A DNA stretch of 44,851 nt from Sphingobacterium thalpophilum (GTDB lineage: Bacteria > Bacteroidota > Bacteroidia > Chitinophagales > Chitinophagaceae), in the NCBI GenBank assembly GCA_945871875.1, contig CAMBYC010000005.1:1-44851 (forward strand), given 5' to 3'. The stretch's first letter is position 1. Each line of letters begins with the position of its first letter. Below are positions 34,758 through 42,923 of this stretch, piece by piece. The notes beneath the pieces were generated by a model. It did not search any database, was not told the DNA's origin, and saw only the letters and a list, made by a program, of their open reading frames with translations. The translations under genes were made by a program, and so were the position numbers.

Positions 34758-36032
34758 TTATCTAATTTTTAATGACATGATTGCAAATACGACAAGCAAG
34801 ATGTTAACAATCCAAAATCTCAAAACAATCTTACTCTCATGATATCCTATCTTTTGAAAATGGTGATGAATTGGGCTCATTAAAAAAACTCTCCTACCCT
34901 CACCAAATCGCTTTTTGGTATATTTAAAATAACTCACCTGTATGATTACACTTAAGTTTTCAATCAAAAACACACCACAAAAAATTGGAATCAACAATTC
35001 TTTACGCACCATAATTGCTATTGATGCAATTATTCCACCGAGTGCCAAACTACCTGTATCACCCATAAAAACTTGTGCAGGAAAACTATTGTACCATAAA
35101 AATCCAATACATGCCCCTATCATTGCTGCTATAAAAATGGTCAATTCCCCCAAATTGGGGATGTACATTATATTAAGATAATCTGCTAATAAAATATTTC
35201 CACTCGAATAAGCAAATATTGCTAAACACATTCCAATAATTGCTGATACACCCGTGGCTAATCCATCTAATCCATCAGTAATGTTTGCCCCATTAGAAAC
35301 TGCAGTAACTATAAAAATAACTACCAACACATACAAAACCCAAGTATATTCACGAAGTGATTCTGGCAATAATTTCGAATAATTGAATTCATGGTTTTTT
35401 ACAAAAGGAATAGTAGTTATTGGCTCTGATGCAGTTACAAAATATCGCTTTTGTCCATTTATTTCTATTGCTTTTACATTTTTCATGGTCGCTGGTTTTC
35501 CAGTATATTCTCGCCATGTTTTGGTATTTGGACTAAAATATAATGTCAACCCAATTACAATTCCTAATCCAATTTGACCAATAACCTTTAACCAGCCCGA
35601 TAAACCATCTTTATTGGTCTTTTTGTATTCAACACCACCCTGTTGAATGCGTTTTTTTGCTTGAAGCTTTAGATAATCATCTAAAAATCCTACTGCTCCA
35701 AGCCAAACAGTTGACAACAACATCAATCTTATATAAACTTTATTCAAATCTGCAAATAGCAATGTTGGAATCAATATTCCTAACAAAATGATTATACCTC
35801 CCATGGTGGGCGTACCTTTCTTTTGTTGTTCTCCAGCCAAACCGAGTTCTCTTACACTTTCTCCAATTTGCAATTTTTTAAGCAAATTAATCACCCGTTT
35901 GCCAAATACCATCGTGATTAGCAACGAAAACAAAATTGCCATCATCATCCTGAATGTCAAGAATTGAAACAACCCTCCACCTGGAACCCTAATGCCTGTC
36001 TTTGCTAACCAATCAAAAAAATAATACAACAT
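34758..36032 (-). CDS. mraY: Phospho-MurNAc-pentapeptide transferase MraY
   Basis: MraY moves phospho-MurNAc-pentapeptide to undecaprenyl phosphate, making lipid I. Catalytic and binding motifs are all visible: FLDDYLK at 117-122 (Asp118, Asp119), NGANITDGLDG at 247-257 and the SPIHHHFQKIG histidine motif near 387. About ten membrane helices are present. At 424 residues it is some 60 longer than E. coli MraY because of an insertion at about 168-228 (YTGKPATMKNV, EINGQKRYFVT, ESLREYTW) between two helices. I believe such an insertion is common in Bacteroidota, where it should lie outside the membrane. It starts 11 bp after the murE stop. Confidence 0.97.
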   Translation of the reverse strand: MLYYFFDWLAKTGIRVPGGGLFQFLTFRMMMAILFSLLITMVFGKRVINLLKKLQIGESVRELGLAGEQQKKGTPTMGGIIILLGILIPTLLFADLNKVYIRLMLLSTVWLGAVGFLDDYLKLQAKKRIQQGGVEYKKTNKDGLSGWLKVIGQIGLGIVIGLTLYFSPNTKTWREYTGKPATMKNVKAIEINGQKRYFVTASEPITTIPFVKNHEFNYSKLLPESLREYTWVLYVLVVIFIVTAVSNGANITDGLDGLATGVSAIIGMCLAIFAYSSGNILLADYLNIMYIPNLGELTIFIAAMIGACIGFLWYNSFPAQVFMGDTGSLALGGIIASIAIMVRKELLIPIFCGVFLIENLSVIIQVSYFKYTKKRFGEGRRVFLMSPIHHHFQKIGYHESKIVLRFWIVNILLVVFAIMSLKIR

Positions 36033-36043
36033 ATTTATAACGT

Positions 36044-37504
36044 TTACCTTATTGACAATAATTCCTCTAGTACTTTTTTGTCATCAAAAGGATATTTTAT
36101 CCCTTTGATTTCTTGATATGTTTCATGGCCTTTTCCTGCCACCAAAATAATATCATCTTTACTTGCAAGCTGCACCGCAGTTTTAATCGCCTCTTTTCTA
36201 TCGGGGTTAGTGATGTATTTCCTACTGTAAGCAGCTGGTAATCCATCAACCATATCATTTAAAATTGTAAGTGGTTCCTCACTTCTTGGATTGTCTGAAG
36301 TAAAAATGACTTTATCACTATGTAAACAAGCAGTCAATGCCATAGGATGACGTTTTGTCTTATCTCTATCACCACCACAACCCACAACGGTAATGATTTG
36401 CTCCATTCCCTTCCTAAGGTTTTTGATTGTAGCCAACACATTTTCTAATGCGTCAGGAGTATGGGCATAGTCTGTAATTGCCAAAATATTATCTTTAGCA
36501 GATACCAAGTAATCAAATCTACCTTCAGCACCAGTAAGTGCGCTCATCACTCTTAATATTTCTGATTTTTCTTCTCCCAAACACATAGCTGTTCCAAAAA
36601 CGGCAAGTAAGTTATACGCATTGAATTCACCAATCATTCTAAAGTTAACTTCTTGATCGTTGATCAACAGATGTAAACCAGTGAGGCCGTTTTCTAAAAT
36701 TTTACCTTTAAAACTGGTAAAAGATTTTAGGCTATAATAATATATTGTAGCCTTTGTATTTTGAAGCATTACTGTTCCGTTTTTATCATCTTTATTAGAT
36801 AATGCGAAAGCAGAATTAGGAAGTTGATCAAAAAACAACTTTTTTACACGGATATATTCTTCAAAAGTTTGATGATAATCCAAATGATCATGTGTAATAT
36901 TTGTAAAAACAGCACCTGAAAATTGAAGTCCTGAAATTCTGTGTTGATGAATTGCGTGACTACTACATTCCATAAACACATGGGTACAACCAGAATCTGC
37001 CATTTCTGCCAATAATTTATTCAATTGAATGGCATCAGGAGTTGTATGTGAACTGTGTAAATCGATGTTTCCAATTTTATATTTAACTGTTGAAACCAAT
37101 CCGCAAGTGTAGCCCAATCCGGTAAATAATTGATACAAGAGTGTGGCTACTGTAGTTTTCCCGTTTGTTCCTGTTATCCCAACCAATTTGAACTTTTCTG
37201 TGGGAGACCCGGCAAATTGGTGTGCAATAATACCGGCAGCCTTTGCTGAATTGCCAGTTTTTATATATGTGATGTTGTCTATCAAAAATTCTGGCAATAT
37301 TTCACATACAATTGATGATGCACCATTTTGAATAGCAGTATCTATAAATTGATGCCCATCGGTAGAAACTCCTTTTACAGCAATGAAACAAGCTCCCTTT
37401 ATTACCTTTCGAGAATCTGTTGCAACATCTGTAACAGCTACATTCAGATTACCTATTGTAAGCTGCGTAGAAATATTGTTTAATATGTTTTGTAGTTGTT
37501 GCAT
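36044..37504 (-). CDS. murE: UDP-MurNAc-tripeptide synthetase MurE, diaminopimelate type
   Basis: MurE adds the third residue of the stem peptide. The ATP loop GTNGKTT is at 114-120 in the TTG-started numbering (113-119 from the ATG), followed by TTPDA (UDP-MurNAc contact) and THDHLDYH. The motif DNPR (near 405) selects meso-diaminopimelate over lysine, so the peptidoglycan is probably of the DAP type. The start is the ATG at 37504, which shares one base with the ftsI stop (TGATG), a sign of coupled translation; a TTG directly before it would add one residue. Length is 486 residues. Confidence 0.97.
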   Translation of the reverse strand: MQQLQNILNNISTQLTIGNLNVAVTDVATDSRKVIKGACFIAVKGVSTDGHQFIDTAIQNGASSIVCEILPEFLIDNITYIKTGNSAKAAGIIAHQFAGSPTEKFKLVGITGTNGKTTVATLLYQLFTGLGYTCGLVSTVKYKIGNIDLHSSHTTPDAIQLNKLLAEMADSGCTHVFMECSSHAIHQHRISGLQFSGAVFTNITHDHLDYHQTFEEYIRVKKLFFDQLPNSAFALSNKDDKNGTVMLQNTKATIYYYSLKSFTSFKGKILENGLTGLHLLINDQEVNFRMIGEFNAYNLLAVFGTAMCLGEEKSEILRVMSALTGAEGRFDYLVSAKDNILAITDYAHTPDALENVLATIKNLRKGMEQIITVVGCGGDRDKTKRHPMALTACLHSDKVIFTSDNPRSEEPLTILNDMVDGLPAAYSRKYITNPDRKEAIKTAVQLASKDDIILVAGKGHETYQEIKGIKYPFDDKKVLEELLSIR

Positions 37505-39690
37505 CAATTTAATGTTAGATAAACGGTTTGTCCTTTTTTAAATGTTGTTCCAGCCAAAAGCGATTGATTTTTAACCTTTCCTAATCCTTGAACAATCACT
37601 TTTAGCGAAAGATTTTCTAATAAATAAATGGCATCTTTTAAGCCCATTCCCTTCACATCAGGCATACTATTTTTTGAAACTTCTAAATTGGTTTTCATTA
37701 CATCATTTCCACTAGCTTGATAATTGCCCCACTTATTGTTGGCATTGCTATCTTTCAAATTGAATTTTAGTGTGCTGAAAATATTTGAAAAATCTGCTTG
37801 CCAACCTTTAAAATAAAACATTGTACTGTCTTTAACTTTTTCGGCAACATAGAATGGCTGGGAATTGATGTTTCTTGCCACAAGTTTTTCTGCAATTTCT
37901 TTGAAAACTGGACCAGCAATTTGGGCTCCAAAATATTTTGTTGCAAATTCTTTATTCCTTACAACTACAATACAAGTATAAATTGGATTGTCAGCAGGAA
38001 AATAACCTACAAATGAAGACTGGTGAAGGTTGTTGTTGTAACCATGAGAATTATTTGCAACAATTGATGTTCCTGTTTTTCCAGCTATTGAAAAATAAGG
38101 TGAACGAATAGATTTTGCTGTTCCTGATGTAACCACACCTTCCAAACATTCCTGTAATATAGAAAGTGTTGCATCACTACAAACTTTTTCTACCCTTACA
38201 GAAGGTTCAAAAGACTTTATTACTAATCCATTTTTCTTGATTTCAGTAACCAAATATGGCTTCATCATTTTCCCTTTGTTTGCAATTGCATTGTAAAGCA
38301 TTAAGGTGTAAATAGGTGTAAATTCAATATTGTAACCAAAACCCATCCATGGAAGTGCTGTTTGGCTCCATTGATTGGTTTTAGGTTTTGCAAAATTTGA
38401 CCTTGCCTCTCCTATCAAATCAATTCCTGAGGCTGTGTCAAATTTTAATTGATGTAAACGATTTAAAAACTTATATGGGGCATTTGTATAATTTCTTACC
38501 ATCAACTTTGCCATTGCAACATTTGAACTCAATTCAAATGCTTGTTTAATGGTAACTTCATTTTCTAAATGGACTTCTGCATCATAAACTGTTCTTCCTC
38601 CATATTCCCATTTGCCACCCTCAATGCCTATTTTATCATTTGCATTGATTAATCCGTCTTCTAATAACGATAGCATGGTAACCAGTTTGAATGTTGAACC
38701 TGGTTCATATTTCGACATTGCATAATTGTAATCTTCAAAATATGAACTGTCATTTTTCTGTTTCCCAAGATTTGCTATTGCTTTAATCTTGCCGGTTTTT
38801 ACTTCCATTACTATAGCTGTTCCAAATGTGCAATCGTTCTCTTTTAGTACTTTTAACAGTGCATTTTCAGTAATATCTTGAATGTTTACATCTAAAGTAG
38901 TAACAACATCTGCTCCGTTTTCGGGCTCTGTTTCTGCATCTTCCACAGGAATAAAAGAACCGCCGGCAATGCGTCTAACCAATTGCTTACCATTTTGTCC
39001 GCTCAAAAATGCATCGTAAGTTTTTTCTAAACCTACATTTTTTGTAACCGTATCTCCATTAGAATCTACATATTCTCTTGATAATCCGATGGTTCGGTTA
39101 GCCAATAGTCCAAATGGTGTAAGCCTTTTTTCAATTGCATCAAATCGAACACCACTTTTGTTTCTACCCATTCTAAATAGTGGAAACTTACGCATTACTT
39201 GATATTGCTGGAAATTGATGTTTTTTGCCAATAAAAAGAATTTTTCTTTTGCACGATATGCTTTAATCAAAACAGACTTGTACACAGCAGGATCGTTATC
39301 TTTAAACTTATCAGATAATATATAGGATGCTTTTTTATTGGTCCCCATTGAAGCCTCACTAAACATTTCAGACAATTGCATTGAAAGTGAGTCTATATTT
39401 TCAAAAAATCTCTTGCCGTTTTTATCTCTCAATCCATCCGTTCTGAAATCAATATGTACATCAAAGTAGGGAATGGAACTGCTTAGCAAACTTCCATCCT
39501 CACACAATAAACTTCCACGCTCCGCTTCTAAATCTCGATATTGTAAATGCTGGCTATCACTTAATTCTTTCCAATATTTTCCTTCAACAAATTGGATGTA
39601 GGCAGCTTTAGACAATATGAATCCACCCAGCAAAACTATGCCGATGTAGACTAGGTAAACCCTCCATAATATGTCTTTTTTTACTTCCAA
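37504..39690 (-). CDS. ftsI: Septal transpeptidase FtsI (class B PBP) with one PASTA domain
   Basis: FtsI crosslinks septal peptidoglycan with FtsW. The 728-residue protein has one N-terminal membrane anchor (about 11-30), a dimerisation domain (about 55-230) and a transpeptidase domain with Ser332 in STFK, the SSN motif at 388-390 and KTGT at 538-541. A single PASTA domain closes it (about 672-728, MPDVKGMGLKDAIYLLENLSL). The start must be the TTG at 39690: a stop lies in frame three codons upstream, and the anchor follows at once (MEVKKDILWRVYLVY). A PASTA-bearing FtsI is normal in this phylum. The murE start overlaps its stop by one base; ftsL ends 13 bp before. Confidence 0.96.
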   Translation of the reverse strand: MEVKKDILWRVYLVYIGIVLLGGFILSKAAYIQFVEGKYWKELSDSQHLQYRDLEAERGSLLCEDGSLLSSSIPYFDVHIDFRTDGLRDKNGKRFFENIDSLSMQLSEMFSEASMGTNKKASYILSDKFKDNDPAVYKSVLIKAYRAKEKFFLLAKNINFQQYQVMRKFPLFRMGRNKSGVRFDAIEKRLTPFGLLANRTIGLSREYVDSNGDTVTKNVGLEKTYDAFLSGQNGKQLVRRIAGGSFIPVEDAETEPENGADVVTTLDVNIQDITENALLKVLKENDCTFGTAIVMEVKTGKIKAIANLGKQKNDSSYFEDYNYAMSKYEPGSTFKLVTMLSLLEDGLINANDKIGIEGGKWEYGGRTVYDAEVHLENEVTIKQAFELSSNVAMAKLMVRNYTNAPYKFLNRLHQLKFDTASGIDLIGEARSNFAKPKTNQWSQTALPWMGFGYNIEFTPIYTLMLYNAIANKGKMMKPYLVTEIKKNGLVIKSFEPSVRVEKVCSDATLSILQECLEGVVTSGTAKSIRSPYFSIAGKTGTSIVANNSHGYNNNLHQSSFVGYFPADNPIYTCIVVVRNKEFATKYFGAQIAGPVFKEIAEKLVARNINSQPFYVAEKVKDSTMFYFKGWQADFSNIFSTLKFNLKDSNANNKWGNYQASGNDVMKTNLEVSKNSMPDVKGMGLKDAIYLLENLSLKVIVQGLGKVKNQSLLAGTTFKKGQTVYLTLN

Positions 39691-39703
39691 GTTAGATTAG
39701 TTG

Positions 39704-40039
39704 TTAGTTGTTAGTACTATTTTCAGTTTTTTTCAATCTCATCGGCGGATAAGGAAATTCTTTCAAACCCATTGAAGCTACTTTCTTTACTACTTCGCTG
39801 TGTTTATTTTGGAACATCAAATCACTGCTTATCGTTTTGTATTCATATTGTAAATCTTTAAGTTCGAGATTTATTTTATTTATATTTTTTATCGTAGTTT
39901 CTGTATAATGTCCTTTGAAAATGTAAACAACCGCTAAAAATGAAACATAAAGGCAAAATGGAACATTATTAGAAATCCATGTAGATCCCATAATTTTTTT
40001 TCGCCAGTCTGGTTTTGTTTCGATGTTTTCTTTTTCCAT
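39704..40039 (-). CDS. ftsL: FtsL-like division protein
   Basis: The 111-residue product has a cytoplasmic basic N-terminus (KPDWRKKIMG), one membrane helix (about 27-46) and a periplasmic stretch with a coiled-coil look (NKINLELKDLQYEYKTISSDL). That is the layout of FtsL, which with FtsB and FtsQ activates FtsW-FtsI. FtsL sequences are poorly conserved, so the call depends on topology and on position between rsmH and ftsI. It starts 7 bp after the rsmH stop. Confidence 0.85.
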   Translation of the reverse strand: MEKENIETKPDWRKKIMGSTWISNNVPFCLYVSFLAVVYIFKGHYTETTIKNINKINLELKDLQYEYKTISSDLMFQNKHSEVVKKVASMGLKEFPYPPMRLKKTENSTNN

Positions 40040-40046
40040 TTTTATT

Positions 40047-40961
40047 CTATTGTATTTTTTCTGCGATTCTCAATTTTGCTGATCTTGATCTTGGATTTCT
40101 TCTTTGTTCTTCGTTTGTAGGTGCAATTGGTTTTTTTGTTATGATATGAAATGGACTTTCTGGTTTTGTTCCAAACACTTCGTCTGTTTCAGCTTCTGAG
40201 AAAGTTCCAGATTTAAAAAAGTTTTTCACCATTCTATCTTCCAAACTATGGAAAGTAATGATCGCAACCCTTCCTTCTTTGTTCAACAATCCTGGCAATT
40301 GAGTCAACAACTCTTCTAATGCACCAAACTCATCGTTTACTGCAATACGTAAAGCTTGAAATACTTGAGCAAAATAGCGGTGAGGATTTCCTTTGACAAT
40401 ATGATGTACCGCATTTTTAAACTGTTGGGTTGTAGTCAAAGGTGTAGATTGGCGATAATTCACAATGGTTTTTGCCAATGTTTTAGAATTGGTTACTTCT
40501 CCATAGCGTTCAAAAATCTTATGCAAAGTTTCTTCACTACTTTCTTGAAGAACTGTTGCAGCAGTTTGTGGTTGCCTTTTATCCATTCTCATATCCAATG
40601 CCGCATCAAATCGTATTGAGAATCCTCTACTGCCTTCATCAAATTGATGGCTACTAACGCCAAGATCAGCCAAAATACCATCAATTCCTTTTACATTATA
40701 AAACCGCATCATCCTTCCAATATGCCTGAAATTATGACCAACAAATTCAACTCGTTTATCTGTAGGCAAATTGATTTTTGCAGTTTCATCTTGATCAAAT
40801 ACAAACAATTTTCCTTTGGGACCTAGCTGAGAAAGTATAGCCTTACTATGTCCGCCACCGCCAAAAGTACAATCCACATAAATACCATCAGGTTTAACCC
40901 TTAGGGCTTCTGTGGCTTCTGCCAACAGCACTGGAATATGATATTCTGTTTGATTATTCAT
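40047..40961 (-). CDS. rsmH: 16S rRNA (cytosine1402-N4)-methyltransferase RsmH
   Basis: RsmH methylates C1402 in the P-site region of 16S rRNA. The 304-residue protein has HIPVLLAEA at the N-terminus, the SAM-binding TFGGGGHSKAIL (from about 32), DGILADLGVSSHQFD, RGFSIRFDAALDMRMD and FHSLEDRMVKNFF. The ATG at 40961 is preferred: it lies 10 bp after the mraZ stop, while a GTG at 40985 would overlap mraZ and add eight residues without family support. The older name is mraW. Confidence 0.97.
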   Translation of the reverse strand: MNNQTEYHIPVLLAEATEALRVKPDGIYVDCTFGGGGHSKAILSQLGPKGKLFVFDQDETAKINLPTDKRVEFVGHNFRHIGRMMRFYNVKGIDGILADLGVSSHQFDEGSRGFSIRFDAALDMRMDKRQPQTAATVLQESSEETLHKIFERYGEVTNSKTLAKTIVNYRQSTPLTTTQQFKNAVHHIVKGNPHRYFAQVFQALRIAVNDEFGALEELLTQLPGLLNKEGRVAIITFHSLEDRMVKNFFKSGTFSEAETDEVFGTKPESPFHIITKKPIAPTNEEQRRNPRSRSAKLRIAEKIQ

Positions 40962-40971
40962 TGTTTTATAT

Positions 40972-41424
40972 TTATACTGTCCCACTCATCACTTGTGCAG
41001 CCAATTCACTAAATGCTTCATTAGAAAATGATGTGAAAAGTGATTGGTATTGCTCTTTGTCCCATATTTCTATCTTATTTACAGCAGATACCAAAACGAT
41101 ATCTTTTGTTAATTCGGCATGATCCATCAAATTTTTAGGAACCAGTAATCTACCCGCAGTATCTAACTCCATCTCAATTGCACCATTCAAAAAGAATCTT
41201 CTAAATGCTCTTACTTTAGGCTCAAAATCGTTCAACTTACTGATGTTTTCAAAAATTGGTTCCCAGCTGCTTTTAGGATACATGGTTAAACATTTTTCAA
41301 AACCTCGGTTTATGACAAAACTACCCCCCTCCGTTTCCGGGAGCTGCTTTTTTAGCCCAGCCGGAAGCAGAAACCTGCCTTTAGCGTCCATAGTTGCCTC
41401 AAATTCACCGAGAAATCCTATCAT
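40972..41424 (-). CDS. mraZ: Transcriptional regulator MraZ
   Basis: MraZ is a ring-forming DNA-binding protein that represses the dcw operon in E. coli and activates it in mycoplasmas. The 150-residue protein has the two expected AbrB-like half domains, each with the DxxGR motif: DAKGRFLLP at 13-21 and DTAGRLLVP near 90. It is the first gene of the cluster. Three 10-bp-spaced repeats 34-61 bp before its start match the known MraZ operator, which suggests autoregulation. Confidence 0.96.
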   Translation of the reverse strand: MIGFLGEFEATMDAKGRFLLPAGLKKQLPETEGGSFVINRGFEKCLTMYPKSSWEPIFENISKLNDFEPKVRAFRRFFLNGAIEMELDTAGRLLVPKNLMDHAELTKDIVLVSAVNKIEIWDKEQYQSLFTSFSNEAFSELAAQVMSGTV

Positions 41425-41458
41425 TGTTTCATTTTATCCCAAAACCGCATGGAAATTA

Positions 41459-41485
41459 CCACAAAATAACACTTTTTCCCACTTT
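41459..41485 (-). promoter_or_regulatory. Putative MraZ operator: three 10-bp-phased repeats
   Basis: On the minus strand, upstream of mraZ, the units AAAGTGG (41485-41479), AAAGTGT (41475-41469) and TTTGTGG (41465-41459) start exactly 10 bp apart. Known MraZ sites have the same 10-bp period: TGGGN with 5-nt spacers in E. coli and AAAGTG[T/G] with 3-nt spacers in Mycoplasma. A one-mismatch -7 box (TTATTTTG, 41469-41462) overlaps the last two units, so binding could cover the promoter. Confidence 0.7.
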
Positions 41486-41510
41486 TTATTCATATTGTGA
41501 TTCACTTAAT

Positions 41511-41599
41511 TTTTCCACACTAAAAAAAGAGAGTAATATTGCCGTTATACACATAAAAAACACCATTTTTGTGGATAAACCAGGCAAAAAAGTGGATAA
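41511..41599. promoter_or_regulatory. Cluster of DnaA-box-like nonamers
   Basis: Three sites fit the DnaA-box consensus TTWTNCACA: TTTTCCACA at 41511-41519 (+), TTATACACA at 41545-41553 (+) and TTATCCACA at 41570-41578 (-, perfect). A fourth, TTATCCACT at 41591-41599 (-), differs in the last base. They lie in the gap between the divergent mraZ and queA, followed by AT-rich sequence. This may be a DnaA-controlled promoter region or a replication origin candidate. Confidence 0.5.
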
Positions 41600-41662
41600 C
41601 TTGTTTTATGACTTTTATCATTTTCAAAATAATTCTCAGATTCTAATAGTTCTAAGCTCAAT

Positions 41663-42892
41663 ATGAAACCCAACGCAATAAAAATTAAAGACTTCAACTA
41701 CCTACTCCCAAACGAGAAAATAGCGGTATTCCCTTTAGCTAATCGTGATGATTCAAAGTTGTTGATAGTTGAAAATGATACCCTTAAAGAAGATATTTAC
41801 AGAAATTTGGGAACTTATTTGCCTCCCGAATGCACTTTGGTTTTTAACAACACAAAAGTAATTGAAGCCCGACTTCTATTCCAAAAACCCTCTGGTGCAA
41901 CAATAGAAATATTTCTTCTAGAACCTACAGAAATTATTTCCAACTATGAAACTGCTTTAGCTCAAAACGAATCCTCAATTTGGAATTGTATGGTTGGTGG
42001 TGCCGGCAAATGGAAACATGGCACAATTCTAGAAAAAACAATCTCCATTAACAATATCCAATTTATACTTACTGCAACAATTATCGACAAAAAATCTACC
42101 AATTTTATTATATCATTTAACTGGCAGCCGTCATCTTTGTCTTTTGCAGAAATCCTTCACCAATTTGGAAATATTCCTTTGCCTCCTTATATCAAACGTC
42201 AAGCTGAAGCTTTAGATACATTCCGTTATCAAACGGTATATGCTAAAAATGCAGGTTCCGTGGCTGCTCCAACCGCTGGATTGCATTTTACCCCAGCATT
42301 ACTAGAAGATCTTGAACAACAAAACATTCGTCAACTGCAACTGACGCTTCATGTAGGTGCCGGCACCTTTAAACCTGTTACTGCTGAAACCTTAGCAGAT
42401 CATAGCATGCATGCAGAATTGATTGAAGTTAATATTGATATTATTCAAAAACTTGCAAAATTGGATGGTGTTTATACAGTGGGCACAACAGCATTGAGGA
42501 GCCTTGAATCGCTTTATTGGATGGGCGTAAAAATTGCAATAGACCCTACTATCTCCCCAGAAAATTTACATATCAATCAATGGGAAATATATGAGAAATT
42601 AGAATCTTTTAACTATTCTGCAAATGATGCATTAAACCATTTATTGATTTGGATGAAGAAAAACCAATTGCAATGTCTTGTTGCAAAAACACAATTACTG
42701 GTTACACCTGGCTATAAATTCAAGATGATTAAAGGTTTGATAACAAACTTTCACCAGCCACAATCTACATTATTGCTAATAATAGCTGCACTTTGTGGTG
42801 ATAACTGGAAAATGATTTACCAATATGCACTTGACCACAATTTCAGGTTTTTAAGCTATGGGGATGGATGTTTGATTAAATACAGAGATTAA
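41663..42892 (+). CDS. queA: S-adenosylmethionine:tRNA ribosyltransferase-isomerase QueA
   Basis: QueA moves the ribosyl part of SAM to 7-aminomethyl-7-deazaguanine in tRNA, making epoxyqueuosine. Family motifs are clear: LPNEKIAVFPLANRDDSKLL near the N-terminus, VFNNTKVIEARL, GNIPLPPYIKR, and the strongly conserved YQTVYAKNAGSVAAPTAGLHFT. HVGAGTFKPVT, VGTTALRSLES and ITNFHQPQSTLLL follow. At 409 residues it is longer than the usual 345-355, mostly from extra sequence around 95-150 and 280-340. It is divergent from mraZ and convergent with the histidine kinase gene. No other queuosine genes are here. Confidence 0.96.
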   Translation: MKPNAIKIKDFNYLLPNEKIAVFPLANRDDSKLLIVENDTLKEDIYRNLGTYLPPECTLVFNNTKVIEARLLFQKPSGATIEIFLLEPTEIISNYETALAQNESSIWNCMVGGAGKWKHGTILEKTISINNIQFILTATIIDKKSTNFIISFNWQPSSLSFAEILHQFGNIPLPPYIKRQAEALDTFRYQTVYAKNAGSVAAPTAGLHFTPALLEDLEQQNIRQLQLTLHVGAGTFKPVTAETLADHSMHAELIEVNIDIIQKLAKLDGVYTVGTTALRSLESLYWMGVKIAIDPTISPENLHINQWEIYEKLESFNYSANDALNHLLIWMKKNQLQCLVAKTQLLVTPGYKFKMIKGLITNFHQPQSTLLLIIAALCGDNWKMIYQYALDHNFRFLSYGDGCLIKYRD

Positions 42893-42923
42893 AAGGTTTT
42901 TCTAATCAAAATTGAAAAATGTA

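Noticed and set aside
40962-40985. Upstream GTG start for rsmH
   Set aside because: It would overlap mraZ and add eight residues lacking family support; the ATG at 40961 starts at the conserved N-terminus.
42896-42919. TTTTTC...GAAAAA hairpin between queA and the histidine kinase gene
   Set aside because: Only six AT-rich pairs around an 11-nt loop and no T run; too weak to call a terminator.
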